Shown: positions 1 to 12,329, counted from the first letter of the stretch. The stretch is 64,000 nt of DNA from Lithospermum erythrorhizon (GCA_019722365.1 JADFUC010001892.1:220551-284550), one strand, 5' to 3'. Notes: generated by a model from the sequence alone, not told the origin. Numbers and translations: made by a program.

Positions 1-1126
1 GATCTGCCTCATGTAATTGATGGATCCAAAGGAAGTGCCAACCTCTTTTGTTGCTGGAGACATGTTTCAGTCAATGCCTAAAGCAACATATTTTTGTTGA
101 AGGTGCACCCTGACCACACACATATTTAGTATTCTCTAATATTCAAATAATTTAGTCTCGATAAATTGCATTTAAAATCTGGTCTCAATTAATAATTTGT
201 TGGAGATTTAGTTATGGATAAGTATACACCAAACAGCTACAATTATTTCTTGGGTCTGATAAACACAATTCATGTTATTACTAGCTAATAACAATGATAT
301 TAATTTTGGGGAATCAAATTAAAACATCGTCTACACAATTAAATTAAACTAGCAGATGCTGCTATACGCTCAGACAAGGCAAATTTATTTTATTATTTTT
401 ATAATATAATTATAATAAAAAAAAATAAATTTAAAAAAAACCTAAAAAAAATAAATGAAAAGCTACCATGAAGAAAATAAAAATAAAGCGATCGCTAAAA
501 CAACTTTTATTTTCAAGTGATAATTACGAAAGATACGTGAAATGATAATATTTATAGTAGTAGTTTGGCGAAGAATTTATCACGTTAGCTATTACACCAC
601 GTAAGCAAGCTTTACTATTAAAATTAAAATAAAAAATTTTATCAGAGGCAAAAATGTGTTAAATACATTAATTTAAATTTTCACTTCAGAATCGGCCAAT
701 CAACCCTCTACATTATGGCATAAGATGTATACGCAATACTACTATTACATCCATTTCAAATTAATGATTCTTACTTTTCGGCACACAACTTTAATTATCA
801 ATTATTTTTATATACATTATGAAAACTACAAAAAAAGTCAATTAGATTTCTTTCCATTTCTAATGTTGCAATAATTAATTACTGTAGTATTTATGATTTT
901 ATGGTAATGAATTAAGGTTGGATTATTGTATGCCTGCATTAATCATATAATCACTTTATAACTTCTCAATTGACATTAATTAGTATTCCTCACACCACTA
1001 TTTTTTATTATTATTTCATGATTCTCTTGTTATTACTTTTAGTTATTTCAAGTTGAAAATAAAGTGGATATTGATTTAAAAAAAAAGAGAATAATTGAAT
1101 TATTAAAAATAACTTTAATAATAGGA
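1..1126. other. AT-rich intergenic DNA, no gene seen
   Basis: No open frame with a recognisable domain and no structured repeat was found on either strand. The stretch is very AT-rich with many A and T runs. It ends where an LTR-like sequence begins. Confidence 0.5.
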
Positions 1127-3523
1127 TCGAATAACCCTCGTTATAAAAAAAAATTACTGTGGCGGACCCGTGATAGTGTAAATAATTTCTCGATGATAAT
1201 ATTATTTCTCAGAAATTAATTGAAGTTTTAATTACATTTATAAATTAAGTAGTTAGTGAAATGACAATTGTGCTAGTTGATCGTTTCAATGTTCGATAAC
1301 TCGATTCACGCGATTGGCAATAAACTCTCACAAGGGCTATGACTTAAGTTTGCTAAAAGAATCAAACCTCTCATCCTTATCATCATAACACAAAAAAGCA
1401 AACAAAATATCTCTTTTCTTCCTTGCTTGGCCGAGTTTCACGGAGCAAAACCCAAAAATTTTATCTTCCATTTCTTCACTTTATCAGATATAAAAAGATC
1501 GCCAAGTCGATTATTAGTGCTCTCAACTTTCCCTACGATTTTGAAGAAGAAAAATAGCGTTTGGTTGATTGGGGGTTGAATTAAGACTTTTTACATAATT
1601 CAATTTTATGACGAATCTTAGTTTGTTGCTGGTTCTTATAACGTATATGCCTGGCTTAATTCACGATTTGTGGCGTCGTTTGGCGGACAAGTATGGCCGA
1701 AGTTGACTTTTTAAGTTTTTTAGTTGACTTTTCTCGCGATATTTTTCTAAGACTTTAAATGTAGGAAGTTTTTAAATCGAGACCTTATCAGAATTTTATC
1801 GCGATTAAATTGGTGATTTAAAATTGATTAAAAAGCGGAGTTAGTTGAAAAGTGTTAATTCCAAGTCGAGTCAGAATTGATATTTTGAGTATGTTGTTAA
1901 TTGTGGACCCTGGCCGACAACTAGAAAATTCCACTTATAAGTTGATTTGAAACGATAAAGCAATAAGATGGAAGGGACGATTGATCACAGTCCGGTGGAT
2001 TATAATTCGATAGTTATCTATCATGCTAGATCAAGCAAATAAGCTTCAACTAAGAATCGTTATATATCTTAACGCAAGCGTAGGGGCAGAAGAGTCTCGA
2101 TTATACTTTCGTGGTGTTTCGCGTAGGGGCGCCGGGACGCGAAAAGCCGCTAGCTATCGCGATCATGTCATGAAAAGTTTTCATGGGTAGCCAATGAGGC
2201 GTAGTGTACTATCTCATGGGCGTTACTTTATTTATTCATTTTAAATTGTGTGAACACGTTATTGCGGTACGATGAGAACGATATACATGTAATTTGTATG
2301 ATTATGTGCGATTCATTTTAGCGAGCCATGATATGTTTATGTGATTATATTCTCGTGGCGTCAAGACGGTTGGTGTAAAGTATCAGCCAACTCCCAACTT
2401 ATATTTCGATTTCTCAGCCTCACGCGGCGAGCCATGCTGAATTTTACTATCATAGATATTTGAATGCCGATATCGTTTGGGGAGCAGACAGAGTCAAGTT
2501 ATCGAGAGCGATGGTCAGAAGCTATGTATGATTCGGCGCGACTCAGCATCGTGGATTCGACCCATGTCAATGACAGGGTTAAAGCGACTTCCTCATGGGA
2601 TACGCACGACGATATCGTCTTATACTTGTGTAAGCGCGGTTTGCCTTATACTTTGTGTATAAGCTGGTACGCCTACACTTAGTGTATAAGAGCGCGTGTC
2701 TTATACTTAGCGTATAAGCAAGCAAATATAGTCTTATACTTGAATAGATAAGCTGCGCCGCCTCACTTGTACGAGCGCCAGGTGCTCAGACTTGCATTTG
2801 AGCGCGGCGTGGCCTCAGACTTAGTGTATGAGTGCGACGTGGCCTTATATTTAGTGTATAAGCTTATACTTTGTGTATAAGCTGTTTTGGCCTTATAATC
2901 AAGCAGATGTTGCTGGGTGATTATCGACAATTCATTCTCAAGTAGACTCGACGGGAAAGATACGCAAGACAAGGCCGCAGATACCTATGTGATACGTAGA
3001 GATGTGGAGGTTAATACCGTAGTTTTGGGCCATATCGAAGTCTCTTGATTTCTTTCTCTGAATTAAGTGCTTACCCACAATCTTCTATTATATTCATGTG
3101 TTGAGCTTGCCCGGTGCGGCTGGGGGTGAGCACGGCGGCAGATCCTCACGCTCGATTTCTTGACGCGTTGTCAACTCGTTTTGATTGCTGTACTTTTTAT
3201 TTTCAAACTTTAGCCTCATTTCTAGTCAAGTTATTTGTATTCTCGAGTACAAAGACGCATTTTGTAATTTCTTTTGCCCAGTAATAATGTTTATTTGGGA
3301 TATTGCCAGATATATATAATGAGTTTAAGTGGTTGGGGATATTACCTCATTGGACAGAATTTTAAACTGGTGATTATTTTGGAAAATATTATATGCAATC
3401 ATATTTAAGAAGTGAAATGAAAGTAGTTTTAAACCGAAGTCGCCCATCTGGCCAGCGATTCTCGCGTTCTATTATAACGACTTCACTTTCAGGTAATACT
3501 TCTAATCTTTATCGGTCGCTACA
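1127..3523 (+). mobile_element. Old solo-LTR-like copy, Gypsy-like family
   Basis: The left end (CGAATAACCCTCGTTA followed by an A run) matches the start of the better-preserved LTR at 45237 (TGTAATAACCCGTTAC plus A run). The next 150 bases follow the same order of motifs (GATAGTGTAAATAATTTC, then CGATGATAATATTATTT). The right end has the same tail seen at 47700-47746 (a TATAAC block, then a TTTCAGG block) and finishes in CTACA. No gag, pol, primer site or second LTR adjoins it, so it reads as a solo or truncated LTR. The terminal TG is mutated and no clear target duplication is left, so it is among the older copies. Short open frames at about 2.46-2.97 kb lie in its tandem array and are not genes. 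Confidence 0.65.
2615..2895 (+). repeat. Tandem array of CTTATAC/GTATAAG units inside LTR
   Basis: About nine imperfect units carry CTTATACTT or the pair CTTATAC...GTATAAG, separated by GC-richer linkers such as GCGCGGTTTG. Each unit can fold on itself because GTATAAG is the reverse complement of CTTATAC. The array lies about 0.63-0.9 kb from the LTR 3' end. The same motif recurs at the same relative place in the LTR at 29126-31716. Confidence 0.75.
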
Positions 3524-5440
3524 AGTGATGTAATTGAAAAATAGTACTACATAATTTATAGAGTAAAGTAAGACAGATTTAACTTGTAAAATGATAATTA
3601 AAATAACTAAAAAAAATAAATTTAAAATAACAATTAAAAAGGAGCGGCGGAGAATTTATATATTAATATTAAGTGAATCGCCAAAATTAAGTTCAGATAA
3701 TGACAAAGCTTTACACTTTGGCCCCGTATATTTGAAATTGCTGCAGCTGGCCCCGGGAGCCGCCATAACGCCAGACTTTTAAATTTCGACTAACGGATCT
3801 GTCAACTTTTAACGTGTTAATTAGTGATTGATGAAAGTTTATTAATAAAAATGACCCCATTAGCTAAACAATTACACTTTTAACCCAAATTAAAAAATTA
3901 AAAATTAAAATAGCTACTACAAAATCAAAATAGCTAACTAAAAATCTCATTTCTCTCCTGCTCTAACATAGAAAACTCCGATTGTCTCCTTCATCAAATC
4001 AAAATAGCATTTTTTTAATGTTTTAGAAAAATCTGATCGTCATGGCAACAACGAGACCGGAGTGAGTAAATGTAAGCTCCTCGTTTTATGGTATTTTCTC
4101 CCCGAATCTCGAAAAATTTGTTTAATAAAATCAAAATCCCAAAACAATATTTGTTTAATCATGCCTTTTATGCTTTTTTAACGGAAGACTTCGCTGGCTT
4201 CGCTTTTGTGTTAAAAGTAGTGATTTTTTTATCAATTTTCGATTATCGAAGTCGACGCATGTTATAAAAACATATTTTATTATTTCTTTTTGCTTTGTGA
4301 GTAAAAATATTTGTTCTGCCCAAATCGAAGGGATTCCACCCTAAATGAATTAGGGAGTTGACTTCCCTAAATCGATTTGGGGGTTATTATTTTCCCTAAA
4401 TCGATTTAGGTTTCCTTCGATGCATTGTTTCAAATCAACGTAGGTTTAGTATTTCCCCTAAATTGATTTAGGATTTTTATTTTCTCTAAATCGATTTAGA
4501 GTTTCCTCGATTTCCAATTGATTTTTACTTTTTTGCATCATTTACGCACGAACCCGAAACGCCGACTATCAAGATAAATCAGGCTGACTTTATTAAGAAG
4601 TCCAAATATTTAGGGAAGCAATAATCGGACTATTATGATTATATCAGCTGCACAGTCTTAGCATGGTAGGAGTTGTGTAGACAGTTAATTGCAGTTTCCT
4701 CGCGCGATAAGATGTATAATAAAGCTTAAGGATAATTTCGGGACAAGTGGTCGTGAGATTACTAAGTAAGAATTCTGATGTTTTGGGATTATTAAAGTTA
4801 TTTAAGAGAGGTAAGGAGGTGGAAATATTTGTGCAACATTTAGATCTCACGATACGCAAGTGGCGTATGCGAATCGAGCAGATAAAGGTGATATAATTTA
4901 TGATGATGGGTGTACTAGTTCTTAACCGCTTATACGAATACAGCAGCTGGGTATTTTATGATACGATAGTTCTAGTTAGATTATGGTTCATCGACGAGTC
5001 TTCTCAAGAATTTGTCGACGTAAGAGTATAACACGGACGCATTTACGATACATTGTCAATCGAACATCGACGACGGGCCGGCGAGGGGACGTAGTCTTTC
5101 TTAATCACACCTGACCGTTTTCCTCGAGAGGGCTAATTTAAGAATCGAATTTAATAAATGACGGTGATAAAGATTGCTTGGGGTCGCTGATATCGACGAT
5201 TTAAAAGTGACGTGGCCTCAGCTGGATGATTTAAGGACCAAATCTAAGTTAGATTCATATGCTAAGTTCAATATAAAAAACAGATGTTGTGAACTAAAAA
5301 TTTTTCATCGGGTATGCTTTTTAGTCAGGTAAGAGCTTAAGCATGCAATCGATACTTACAAATATCAAAGACGTGAGACATTAAATACATAGAATGAAAA
5401 AACTAGGCCAAGAGTTTCATATATGACAACATAAAATGCT
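3524..5440. other. Intergenic, decayed repeat-like DNA
   Basis: No supported gene. 3700-3840 has the low-coding, mixed-GC look of old transposon ends. 4200-4510 contains the palindrome cluster listed separately. 4560-5440 holds mixed-composition sequence with no open frame of note and no family I recognise. Confidence 0.4.
4338..4502. repeat. Cluster of five CCTAAATCGATTTAGG palindromes
   Basis: Five imperfect self-complementary sites of the form CCCTAAATCGATTTAGGG occur at about 4339, 4362, 4394, 4458 and 4484, separated by T-rich linkers. Two cores read AAATCGATTT exactly and others vary in one or two positions (for example AAATTGATTT). Each is a short inverted repeat of 14-18 bases. The function is unknown. 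They could be subterminal motifs of a DNA transposon or protein-binding sites. Confidence 0.7.
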
Positions 5441-5445
5441 TATTT

Positions 5446-5742
5446 ATGCTAAACACTGAAATGGGAGACCGGTTTCATAAATTAAGAAACGGGCATTTTG
5501 GACTGCTACTTCGCATCCTCACAGATGACAACAAAAAACACTCAAGTCATCACATGGCTCGCCAAGCACATGAGAAAGAAGTTTACTTAACGCTCCCACA
5601 ACCAAACCTTCTCGATTTCACAGACAGGTTAAAGCTGAGCAACACGTTAGTAGACGGGGCAGTTTGGGAGAAATGGAGTCATAGCCTCAAGTCTATTTAC
5701 GGGACGAGATTGAGCAGCTTTTTAGTAGAATTGAGACTTTAG
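5446..5742 (+). pseudogene. Unidentified open frame, probable remnant
   Basis: A 98-codon open frame from ATG to TAG with ordinary protein-like composition (segments EKEVYLTLPQPNLLDF and WEKWSHSLKSIYGTR). I do not recognise the family. The flanks to about 7260 look like further decayed coding sequence, including an acceptor-like TTGATTGCAG before an open stretch at 7020-7259 (VTPPIQPTQESLNDPY). The length, lack of partner exons and transposon-rich surroundings suggest a remnant, not a working gene. Confidence 0.3.
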
Positions 5743-7655
5743 TACGTAGGTAGTTGAAACAAATCCAGGTACAAAGTTTTTAGTCAAGACACCGGTAATG
5801 ATTTAAGCGTAAAAAGTTTTCCGTAGATGGTACTTTTGTCGTGGACAAGATGGAGAAGGTTTAAGAGCGGATGTGTATGATAATAGGTGTCACGGATGCC
5901 ATTCAAGACTAAGCAGAGGCGGGCAATTACTAGTAGCTGAATATCCCAACAACAACATATTCCCTCGCATACGCCAATCAGTCAAAACCAAAAGCTACCG
6001 AACGGTTTCTAACACACTTGTTTGAGGATATTAGATCGCCAAGATTACGTATTTACGAGCAATAAAAGTCCGATTGCTTTTTAAAATAATTTACCTGTGG
6101 TTTGTCAGTAACTTTACACGAGAATTTCAAAAAGTGAACGGATTCAAAGCACAATCATGCTGAAAAGTTAAGCCTTACGGAAGGCCGGGTAACCTCTACA
6201 ACACCTCAAGATTTCACAAAGCATTCAATGGAGCAAATGAAAAAACTTGATGAAGATGCTTTCTTAAAATTAATTTAACGATAAGTGATCCGGGGCTTCA
6301 CCTGAAAGGCAGCATACTTCTCGCACCTTCTACAAAATTCTTTATGTGTCAGCCGAATAACACATGTATATTCAACTCTTTCATACTTGATGCAAGGGAC
6401 AATCCAATTATCACACTTCTTATGGTAACGTATGGCGATTACGACACACTCTAATGCGCATTATCAGAGACAAGTGCAAGTAGGTTGGTCGAAAAACTAT
6501 GTCCCAAACCAAAAGCGTCATGGGCTAATATAAAAGAGGTTGACGTGATGAATGAAGCCGCTTTCACGTAACACACCTCCGTGTTTCATCAGATCTAGCG
6601 CAAATCGGCCAGGCCGTTGATTCGAGAAAGACAGGTCATGTTCCCCAGAGAAAACGATGTAAACATAGCATACCAGAAGCACGCCAAGGCATCACCAAAG
6701 CCGAATGGGGAGACGTATAAGCTTATGTGGATTATCAAGCACAAATAAGCTTACAAGAAAGTTTATGTCCATTCCATATACCCCATGGCGTGGCCCTCGA
6801 ATCATGGGTAACAAGTAGGAGGATTACCTCCAAAGATACACGGCTATGTCAAGTGCATCTAGAAAATTAAGGAGATTAATGCCATCAAGTTCGAGCATAA
6901 GTCAAGTCATTACAATGTTCTCAGAAATGTTAACACAGGCCCTCGCAGTACATTCAATGCATCCTATTATTTTGTTAACTTTAAAGTTCACAATATTAAC
7001 TAGCTTAATTTTCATTTGATTGCAGAAATCAAAGTTCATTCCTGAAGACAATGTGACTCCTCCAATTCAGCCAACTCAAGAATCATTGAATGACCCTTAT
7101 ACAAATTCTCAAAGATCAACTCTAAGCGGGCTGGGCCTCCTGACCTTCACCGAAGAACACTACATAAGGTACCAACGCAAAGTGACCAACTGGTCAGTTA
7201 TTCGAGCACCACCACCAATGACTGGGTTTGAAAGAGCACCATTCGACCTCCTCAGCTAGCAATATCGTGCATGAACCTCGCTTTCAGGGTCGCTATGCTA
7301 CTACGGCCGATCTCACTCAAGACTAGTTTTTTTTAATCAGTTTCACTTTGTTGTTGATACTTTTGAATTACTAAACTAAACAAATATCATCACTTTTTGT
7401 ATTGGTTAAGAACCAAAGGCTGCTTTCGTCCTGTTTAGCTTGTCAAAACAGGAAACATTACATCATTTTAGATATGATTTTGGATGTTTAACTATGGAAT
7501 GAACATCATTATGGATATAATTTTCTTAATCTTTTTTTTTTTAGCTTGTCAAAACAGGAAATATTACATAAATTATAGACACAATAACACACATTCATCT
7601 TAAGCATGAAACAACATACATTCATCATATTTCAAGAAACAAGAATAAAGACAAC
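5743..7655. other. Degenerate coding-like DNA, plus a short open exon-like stretch
   Basis: Base composition is more balanced here than in nearby AT-rich spacer, but stops interrupt every frame. A 79-codon open stretch at 7020-7259 on the plus strand follows an acceptor-like TTGATTGCAG. Its product is not recognised. Two short direct repeats containing AGCTTGTCAAAACAGGAAA occur near 7437 and 7542, about 105 bases apart. No function is proposed. Confidence 0.35.
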
Positions 7656-7658
7656 TAA

Positions 7659-7894
7659 TTATTTCAATGCACATACAAAAACTAAAGCTATTATGCAGCC
7701 TATTATAGTTATGGGGCAGCGAATCTCCAAGCAATTCTTTTTCTGCCAGTAATTTCTTCTTCCATCTTGTTGCACTTCTTGAGGAGCCCCAAAATTATAC
7801 TTCTTCCCTGGGCGCACCATGATCCTTCCATCACACAAACCACAAACTGCCAAATCTTCCCCGGGATACTTAATAAACCTTCGCCTGTTTCCAT
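7659..7894 (-). pseudogene. Probable GRF-type zinc-finger protein, C-terminal remnant
   Basis: Read on the minus strand and switching frame near the middle, the segment gives NRRRFIKYP, then LLKKCNKMEEEIT, and ends in a hydrophobic tail (ITIIGCIIALVFVCAL). Many plant small GRF-zinc-finger proteins have this order: an RRF motif in the GRF finger, a short coiled coil, and a C-terminal membrane helix. Two overlapping frames each hold part of the match, so at least one frameshift is present, and the finger's cysteines are not all visible. Such genes are often dispersed with transposons. The identification rests on pattern memory alone. Confidence 0.35.
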
Positions 7895-10028
7895 ACGTAA
7901 TCAGTGCAAATTAAACCCCACATCTACACCTTTATCGACATTCATCATCCAACTCACCAAAATCGGGTACATTCACTACTCGACATTTCAATTTATAAAA
8001 CGCCGACATATTTTTAAGTGAACGTAGAGTAATCGGTAGAGAGGTAATATTTTTATGTGTTTAAAGCTGGGATATATAGCCATTATAATAGCGAGGGAAA
8101 AATAAGGCAAACGAAAGAATGGTTCTGTATTTTGGCGCAACAAATAAAAGCAAGGAGAGTGGCTGTCAATCTATGTAAAATTTTAACTTTGCCCCAAAAA
8201 AAAAATAGGTCCCGACCACGCCCTATCGTCAAAAGTTAACGTATCCAAGTACTTGGGGACTAAAGTGCAATATTTATCCGGGACCAAACTGCAACAATTT
8301 CAACTATCTCATCAAAGATAACTTTCGTCTCCAATTATCTCACCATTTTCGGGCAACCCTCGCTATTATTAATTCGCGTTGGACGGTACAACGAAACATG
8401 ATTAACATCGTGAAATCTTTAATCAAATTTTTATCCATCAAAAGATATTCACAAAGTCATGGATTTTGCAAAAGTCGAGTAGATTAAAAAAATTACCACA
8501 TCATTAAATAAACGGTCTCAAAAGTAAAACGTGAAAGGCGTCACTACAGTGAGTAAGTGCAGGGAAATTGTGAGCTAAGAGGTCAGCGATACTGATTTAC
8601 TAATAATTACCGGAGCAATCTCTCCCAATCCATATTTGTTGCTGTTTAAATCGGGTCAGATTATTTTTGAAGTTTCCGGCAACCGCGACAGAGCTGGCCA
8701 TACCGTATGCACACAGCATACGCTAAGCAGATATTTTCTATTATTCTCGCCGAATTTGGTAATATTTCGAAGAGATATTTTCGGCCCCATAATATATGTT
8801 AACGACGGGAAAGATTCTCAAGCGAAGATTAAAAATTTTCCTTATATATTCCAACTATCTATATATAAAGAGACATTTGTCATCTATTCAAGGTATGCTG
8901 CCCGCGAGCATCGCCCATGAAGCTGCTGAGAAGTTCGGACTATATTATTTTGTATTTTATAGTTTTCTCTAAATGTGTCAAACTATATCCTCGAAAGGCC
9001 ATACAAAAAATACAATATATAAAGGGCTTTGTAATATGAATATGATTTTCACAAAACAAGTCAGAGTACATTCAGAAATCAAATCTCAAAGGGACCCATA
9101 CAGGCTGGCGCGAGTGGATCTCATATTCGGTGGAGCAATGGTAAGCCTCATACCAAGAAGAGGCTGTAGAGACCATGGCGAAATTCAAGTCAGTAATTTT
9201 ATCCGTAACATTTACTATACTTTATTTCCTTCACGCAGGCCAACTCCTCCCGCATCGCAGCTGCACGCCGCACCGATCAGACAAACAATCTTTGTGTCTT
9301 TTACTTAACCGTGACCGTTTTATTTTCTTTCTTCGCCGCTTTTATCTTCTCGCCCAAGCTTCATTATCGACGCTATGATAATAAGCATTTTTACCAAATC
9401 TATCTCACAAGACGAACACCAACAATATTAATTGACTTTCTTATATATCGCGATAAATAGGCCATATACATGCATCGAATACATACTTTCTATTCAAACT
9501 TAATATTAAAATTTAATGACTCAAGAACTCATCATAGACTAAAGAAAAATTTACGAGGAGTTAAAAAGAGAAACTAAAATTTGTATAACATTGAGAGAAA
9601 ACAAAAGAAATATTCAAATCCATTTAACATGTGACTGGTACAAATTTGGATATTTGATTAAAAGAAATTAAAAAAAAAATTGTTCAACGAGCCTTTCTGC
9701 ATCGTTTCAGACTTCGCTCTCAATATTATCAGGCCCAAGAAATGCAAGACAAAAATCGCACTTCTCGATTCCCAAACTAAGATTTCTATTACATCTAAAC
9801 ACCTCGATTAAACATGACAGCATGAACCAAAGCCGTTAACTTTATACACTTTACGCACCGCCAAACCCTAACTTCAAAGACAGTGTTCAAACTAAAAACG
9901 TTACGCATCAAAGCTCAACTTTGCACCACCTCTACCTTTAACCAACTTATACCTGCCATTAACACTATTAAAATTAAAAGTCAAGAATTTCACGTCATTA
10001 TCGCGACCATTTTAATAATTATCTCCTT
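7895..10028. other. Intergenic, possible old retroelement promoter region
   Basis: No recognisable gene. 8240-8300 has GGGACTAAAGTGCAATAT-type sequence that recurs, diverged, near 11100-11220. A TATA-like TATATAAAG sits at about 8861-8870, followed about 25-30 bases later by ATTCAAG, which resembles a core promoter in a decayed LTR. A short open frame at 9175-9378 begins in a good context (ACCATGG) with a signal-peptide-like start but has no further support. 9400-10028 is AT-rich with nothing seen. Confidence 0.35.
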
Positions 10029-10315
10029 AGGGAACAAAGTGTTTTCCTGCAACAACCCACTTTCCATTGATCCAGTCTTGATGAATCCTAAGCCTATCAA
10101 TACCATAATAAGGCAACAAATCTTCAGTTGTCTCAAAAAACACAATATTGTTCTCCAACTATATCAACAATGGTGCCAACCCACCAGCCATCGTTGTCCA
10201 TAGCGTCGACTCGGTCGAATTTTTCGAACCCGGCCACCGGAGCCTTGATCAGTGGTGGAAGAGGGCAGAGTTCAGGGAATGTGACAATTTCTTTAGTGGT
10301 TAGACGCCGACTTCT
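10029..10315 (-). pseudogene. Agenet/Tudor-like (DUF724-type) domain exon, frameshifted
   Basis: After an acceptor-like TTATAG the minus strand reads RRLTTKEIVTFPELCPLPP, then VDAMDNDGWWVGTIVDI. After a one-base shift it reads GIDRLRIHQDWINGKW and stops after HFVP. The NDGWWVG core, the following beta strands and LRxHQDWxxGKW are hallmarks of plant Agenet-domain proteins, which bind modified histones or act in nuclear and RNA processes. The frame breaks in a run of six T at about 10128-10133, where five would keep the frame. No neighbouring exon was found upstream (above 10315), where a CACTA-type MITE and AT-rich DNA lie. It is therefore most likely a gene fragment or pseudogene, although a sequencing error in the T run could explain the shift alone. 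Confidence 0.65.
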
Positions 10316-10799
10316 ATAATATTTATCTCAAAATAATAATGCACGATATTATCTAATAAAAAATAAAAGGAAATCACATAATCTAGACAATAATGTAAAT
10401 ATTTAATGTTTCGTTGAAAACAAACTAATTTTGAAATTACATTAATATTTCGTTTTTATAAATTTAAAAATAGAATTTTTTTGAATGTTTCATAAGAAAT
10501 GTTTAGAAAATTTGATTCATCGAGTAAGCTTTTATTTTCATAGGACTAGCATTATTAGGTGGCAATATTATTAATTGGAGATATTTGGGTTAATGACATG
10601 TCGGCTCCAAAATTTATATCAATCAAACATCAATATAGATTTGTGAGTTTTTCATACTAACAGTTGAAATAGGAGAACAGTCATTCAGTATGAAATTAAA
10701 TACTACCTCCGTCACATATTATATGATAATCTAGTAAAAAATAAATTTTTTATATTATTATGATTGTCTAAAATTACAATATATTTTTGATCTCATCAT
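10316..10799. other. AT-rich spacer with a MITE-end fragment
   Basis: No gene is seen. At about 10704 the sequence TACTACCTCCGTCAC resembles a Stowaway-like MITE terminus, but no matching right end was found before the CACTA-type element begins. Confidence 0.4.
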
Positions 10800-11068
10800 T
10801 ACTACAAAATTAGACGGTATTTTAAATAACATAAAGACAATACAAAAAAGCTCCATTTTAATGGCGCCGTCCAAGTTTTTTAACTTAATCGGCACTGGCG
10901 CAAAACGGACAAGCGCAGTCTAAGTGAAATCTTATATTGAATCGTTGTCTAAATTATTGAAATCCTAGATTGAAGCACCGTCTAAGTTATTTTTAGGACA
11001 AGTGCCATTTAAGTGATTTCTTAGACGGCCATTTGGGGAAGCGTTGTCTAAGTGATTTGTGTTGTTAT
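10800..11068. mobile_element. CACTA-type MITE or terminal fragment
   Basis: The left edge ATTACTACAAAATTAGACGG resembles the plant CACTA terminus CACTACAAGAAA followed by a GACGG motif, with the first base changed. Inside are repeated subterminal-type units built on GTCTAAGT: GCAGTCTAAGTG, GTTGTCTAAATT, ACCGTCTAAGTT, GCCATTTAAGTG and GTTGTCTAAGTG. A degenerate inverted end TTTGTGTTGT lies at the right. The small size and absence of coding sequence fit a non-autonomous CACTA derivative. Confidence 0.5.
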
Positions 11069-12329
11069 ATACATTTCGAAACAGAGCTTAAAGTTGCATA
11101 TTCGTCCCTATTCTTTTGAGAATCATACTGGATCATTTGTTACTTTTGGGGATTATACTACAACACGGTGTGCCACTTTTAGGGACTAATCTGCAATATT
11201 ATAACTATTTGGGATTATAATTGAAACGATCACTCTCATACGGGGTCATCGACAATTAACTACGAAGAGAATTAAACAAAAGAAATTTTTCATAAGTTCA
11301 AGGGAATAAATCTCATAATAAATTCATATTAAAACCAATAAAAAAAACATAAGTTTTGGAATACCAATTCAAGAAAGTCTAAAACAATATACAAAAAGTT
11401 CGAACATGAGATAATGGAACGACTAAATTAAAACGCTTTAATTGCATATATATCTCGCTAAATATGATCGAAGTTATGCTTTTGGTCGATAAGCATGACA
11501 TTAAATATTTCGTCCTATAAAAGTTAAATATATTATAATATAATTATTTGAGAAGTATTACAGCATTCGTATTCATTATATTTTAAACATTAAGCTTGAG
11601 GGGCAAAATGTCTGATATTTAATCACTAAGACGAAATATCTTATTTCGTATGTATACTTTTCGGAGCCGAATGTCTTTATATTGTCACTTACCGAAACTA
11701 AAATACAACCTGACTACACTTGAACCATAACTGTAATTAACTCCTGTTGGATAAAGGCTAAAAAATAAATAAAATAAAAATTCGAATGGTCAAAAATAGT
11801 TGACCGAGTCTAATGCCTTTGCCCACCTTTTTGGAAGCGATCGGTTGAAGTTTGGATGCATAAATTATTTTGTGAGCTTATTTTATTCTACACGTTCTCT
11901 GATGAAAACCAAAAAACAAACAAAATGCTCTCAACAGTTGCATAGCAGACAAAAACACATTCTCATTGCAACCGAAACAAAAATAAAATACTCTACTGCT
12001 CTATGTCTGTTTTTGACAAAAAAATAAAAAATAGATCATTCCTTCTTATTTTTCGGGTAAAGAAAATGTAATTCCAAAATCGTACAATTGTTGGGTTAAT
12101 ATTGGGGGAGTTTCGATTTGAATGCGATTGTATCATTGAGTCATGTCGATAAAATTTTAACCTTGGGGAGCTTCCGACTAGTATGATTTACCATCGGGGG
12201 TCAAGTAATGATAAAACTAGAAGACCGGTGAGCTCATTTATCTGCTGACATAGCGTATTAAATTGATAAGTTTTGATTTCTAGTTTATCATTTCAGTTTT
12301 CGTTTATTGTTCATTATTATCATTTTCAG
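11069..12329. other. Intergenic DNA downstream of the response-regulator gene
   Basis: AT-rich, with no recognised gene. 11100-11220 repeats the theme seen at 8240-8300 (phrases such as GGGACTAATCTGCAATAT). A 75-codon open frame at 11800-12027 has no domain signature and is not called. Confidence 0.4.

Noticed and set aside
2464..2972. Overlapping open frames of 60-72 codons on both strands
   Set aside because: They lie in the tandem array of an LTR; the repeats keep frames open by chance and no domain is present.
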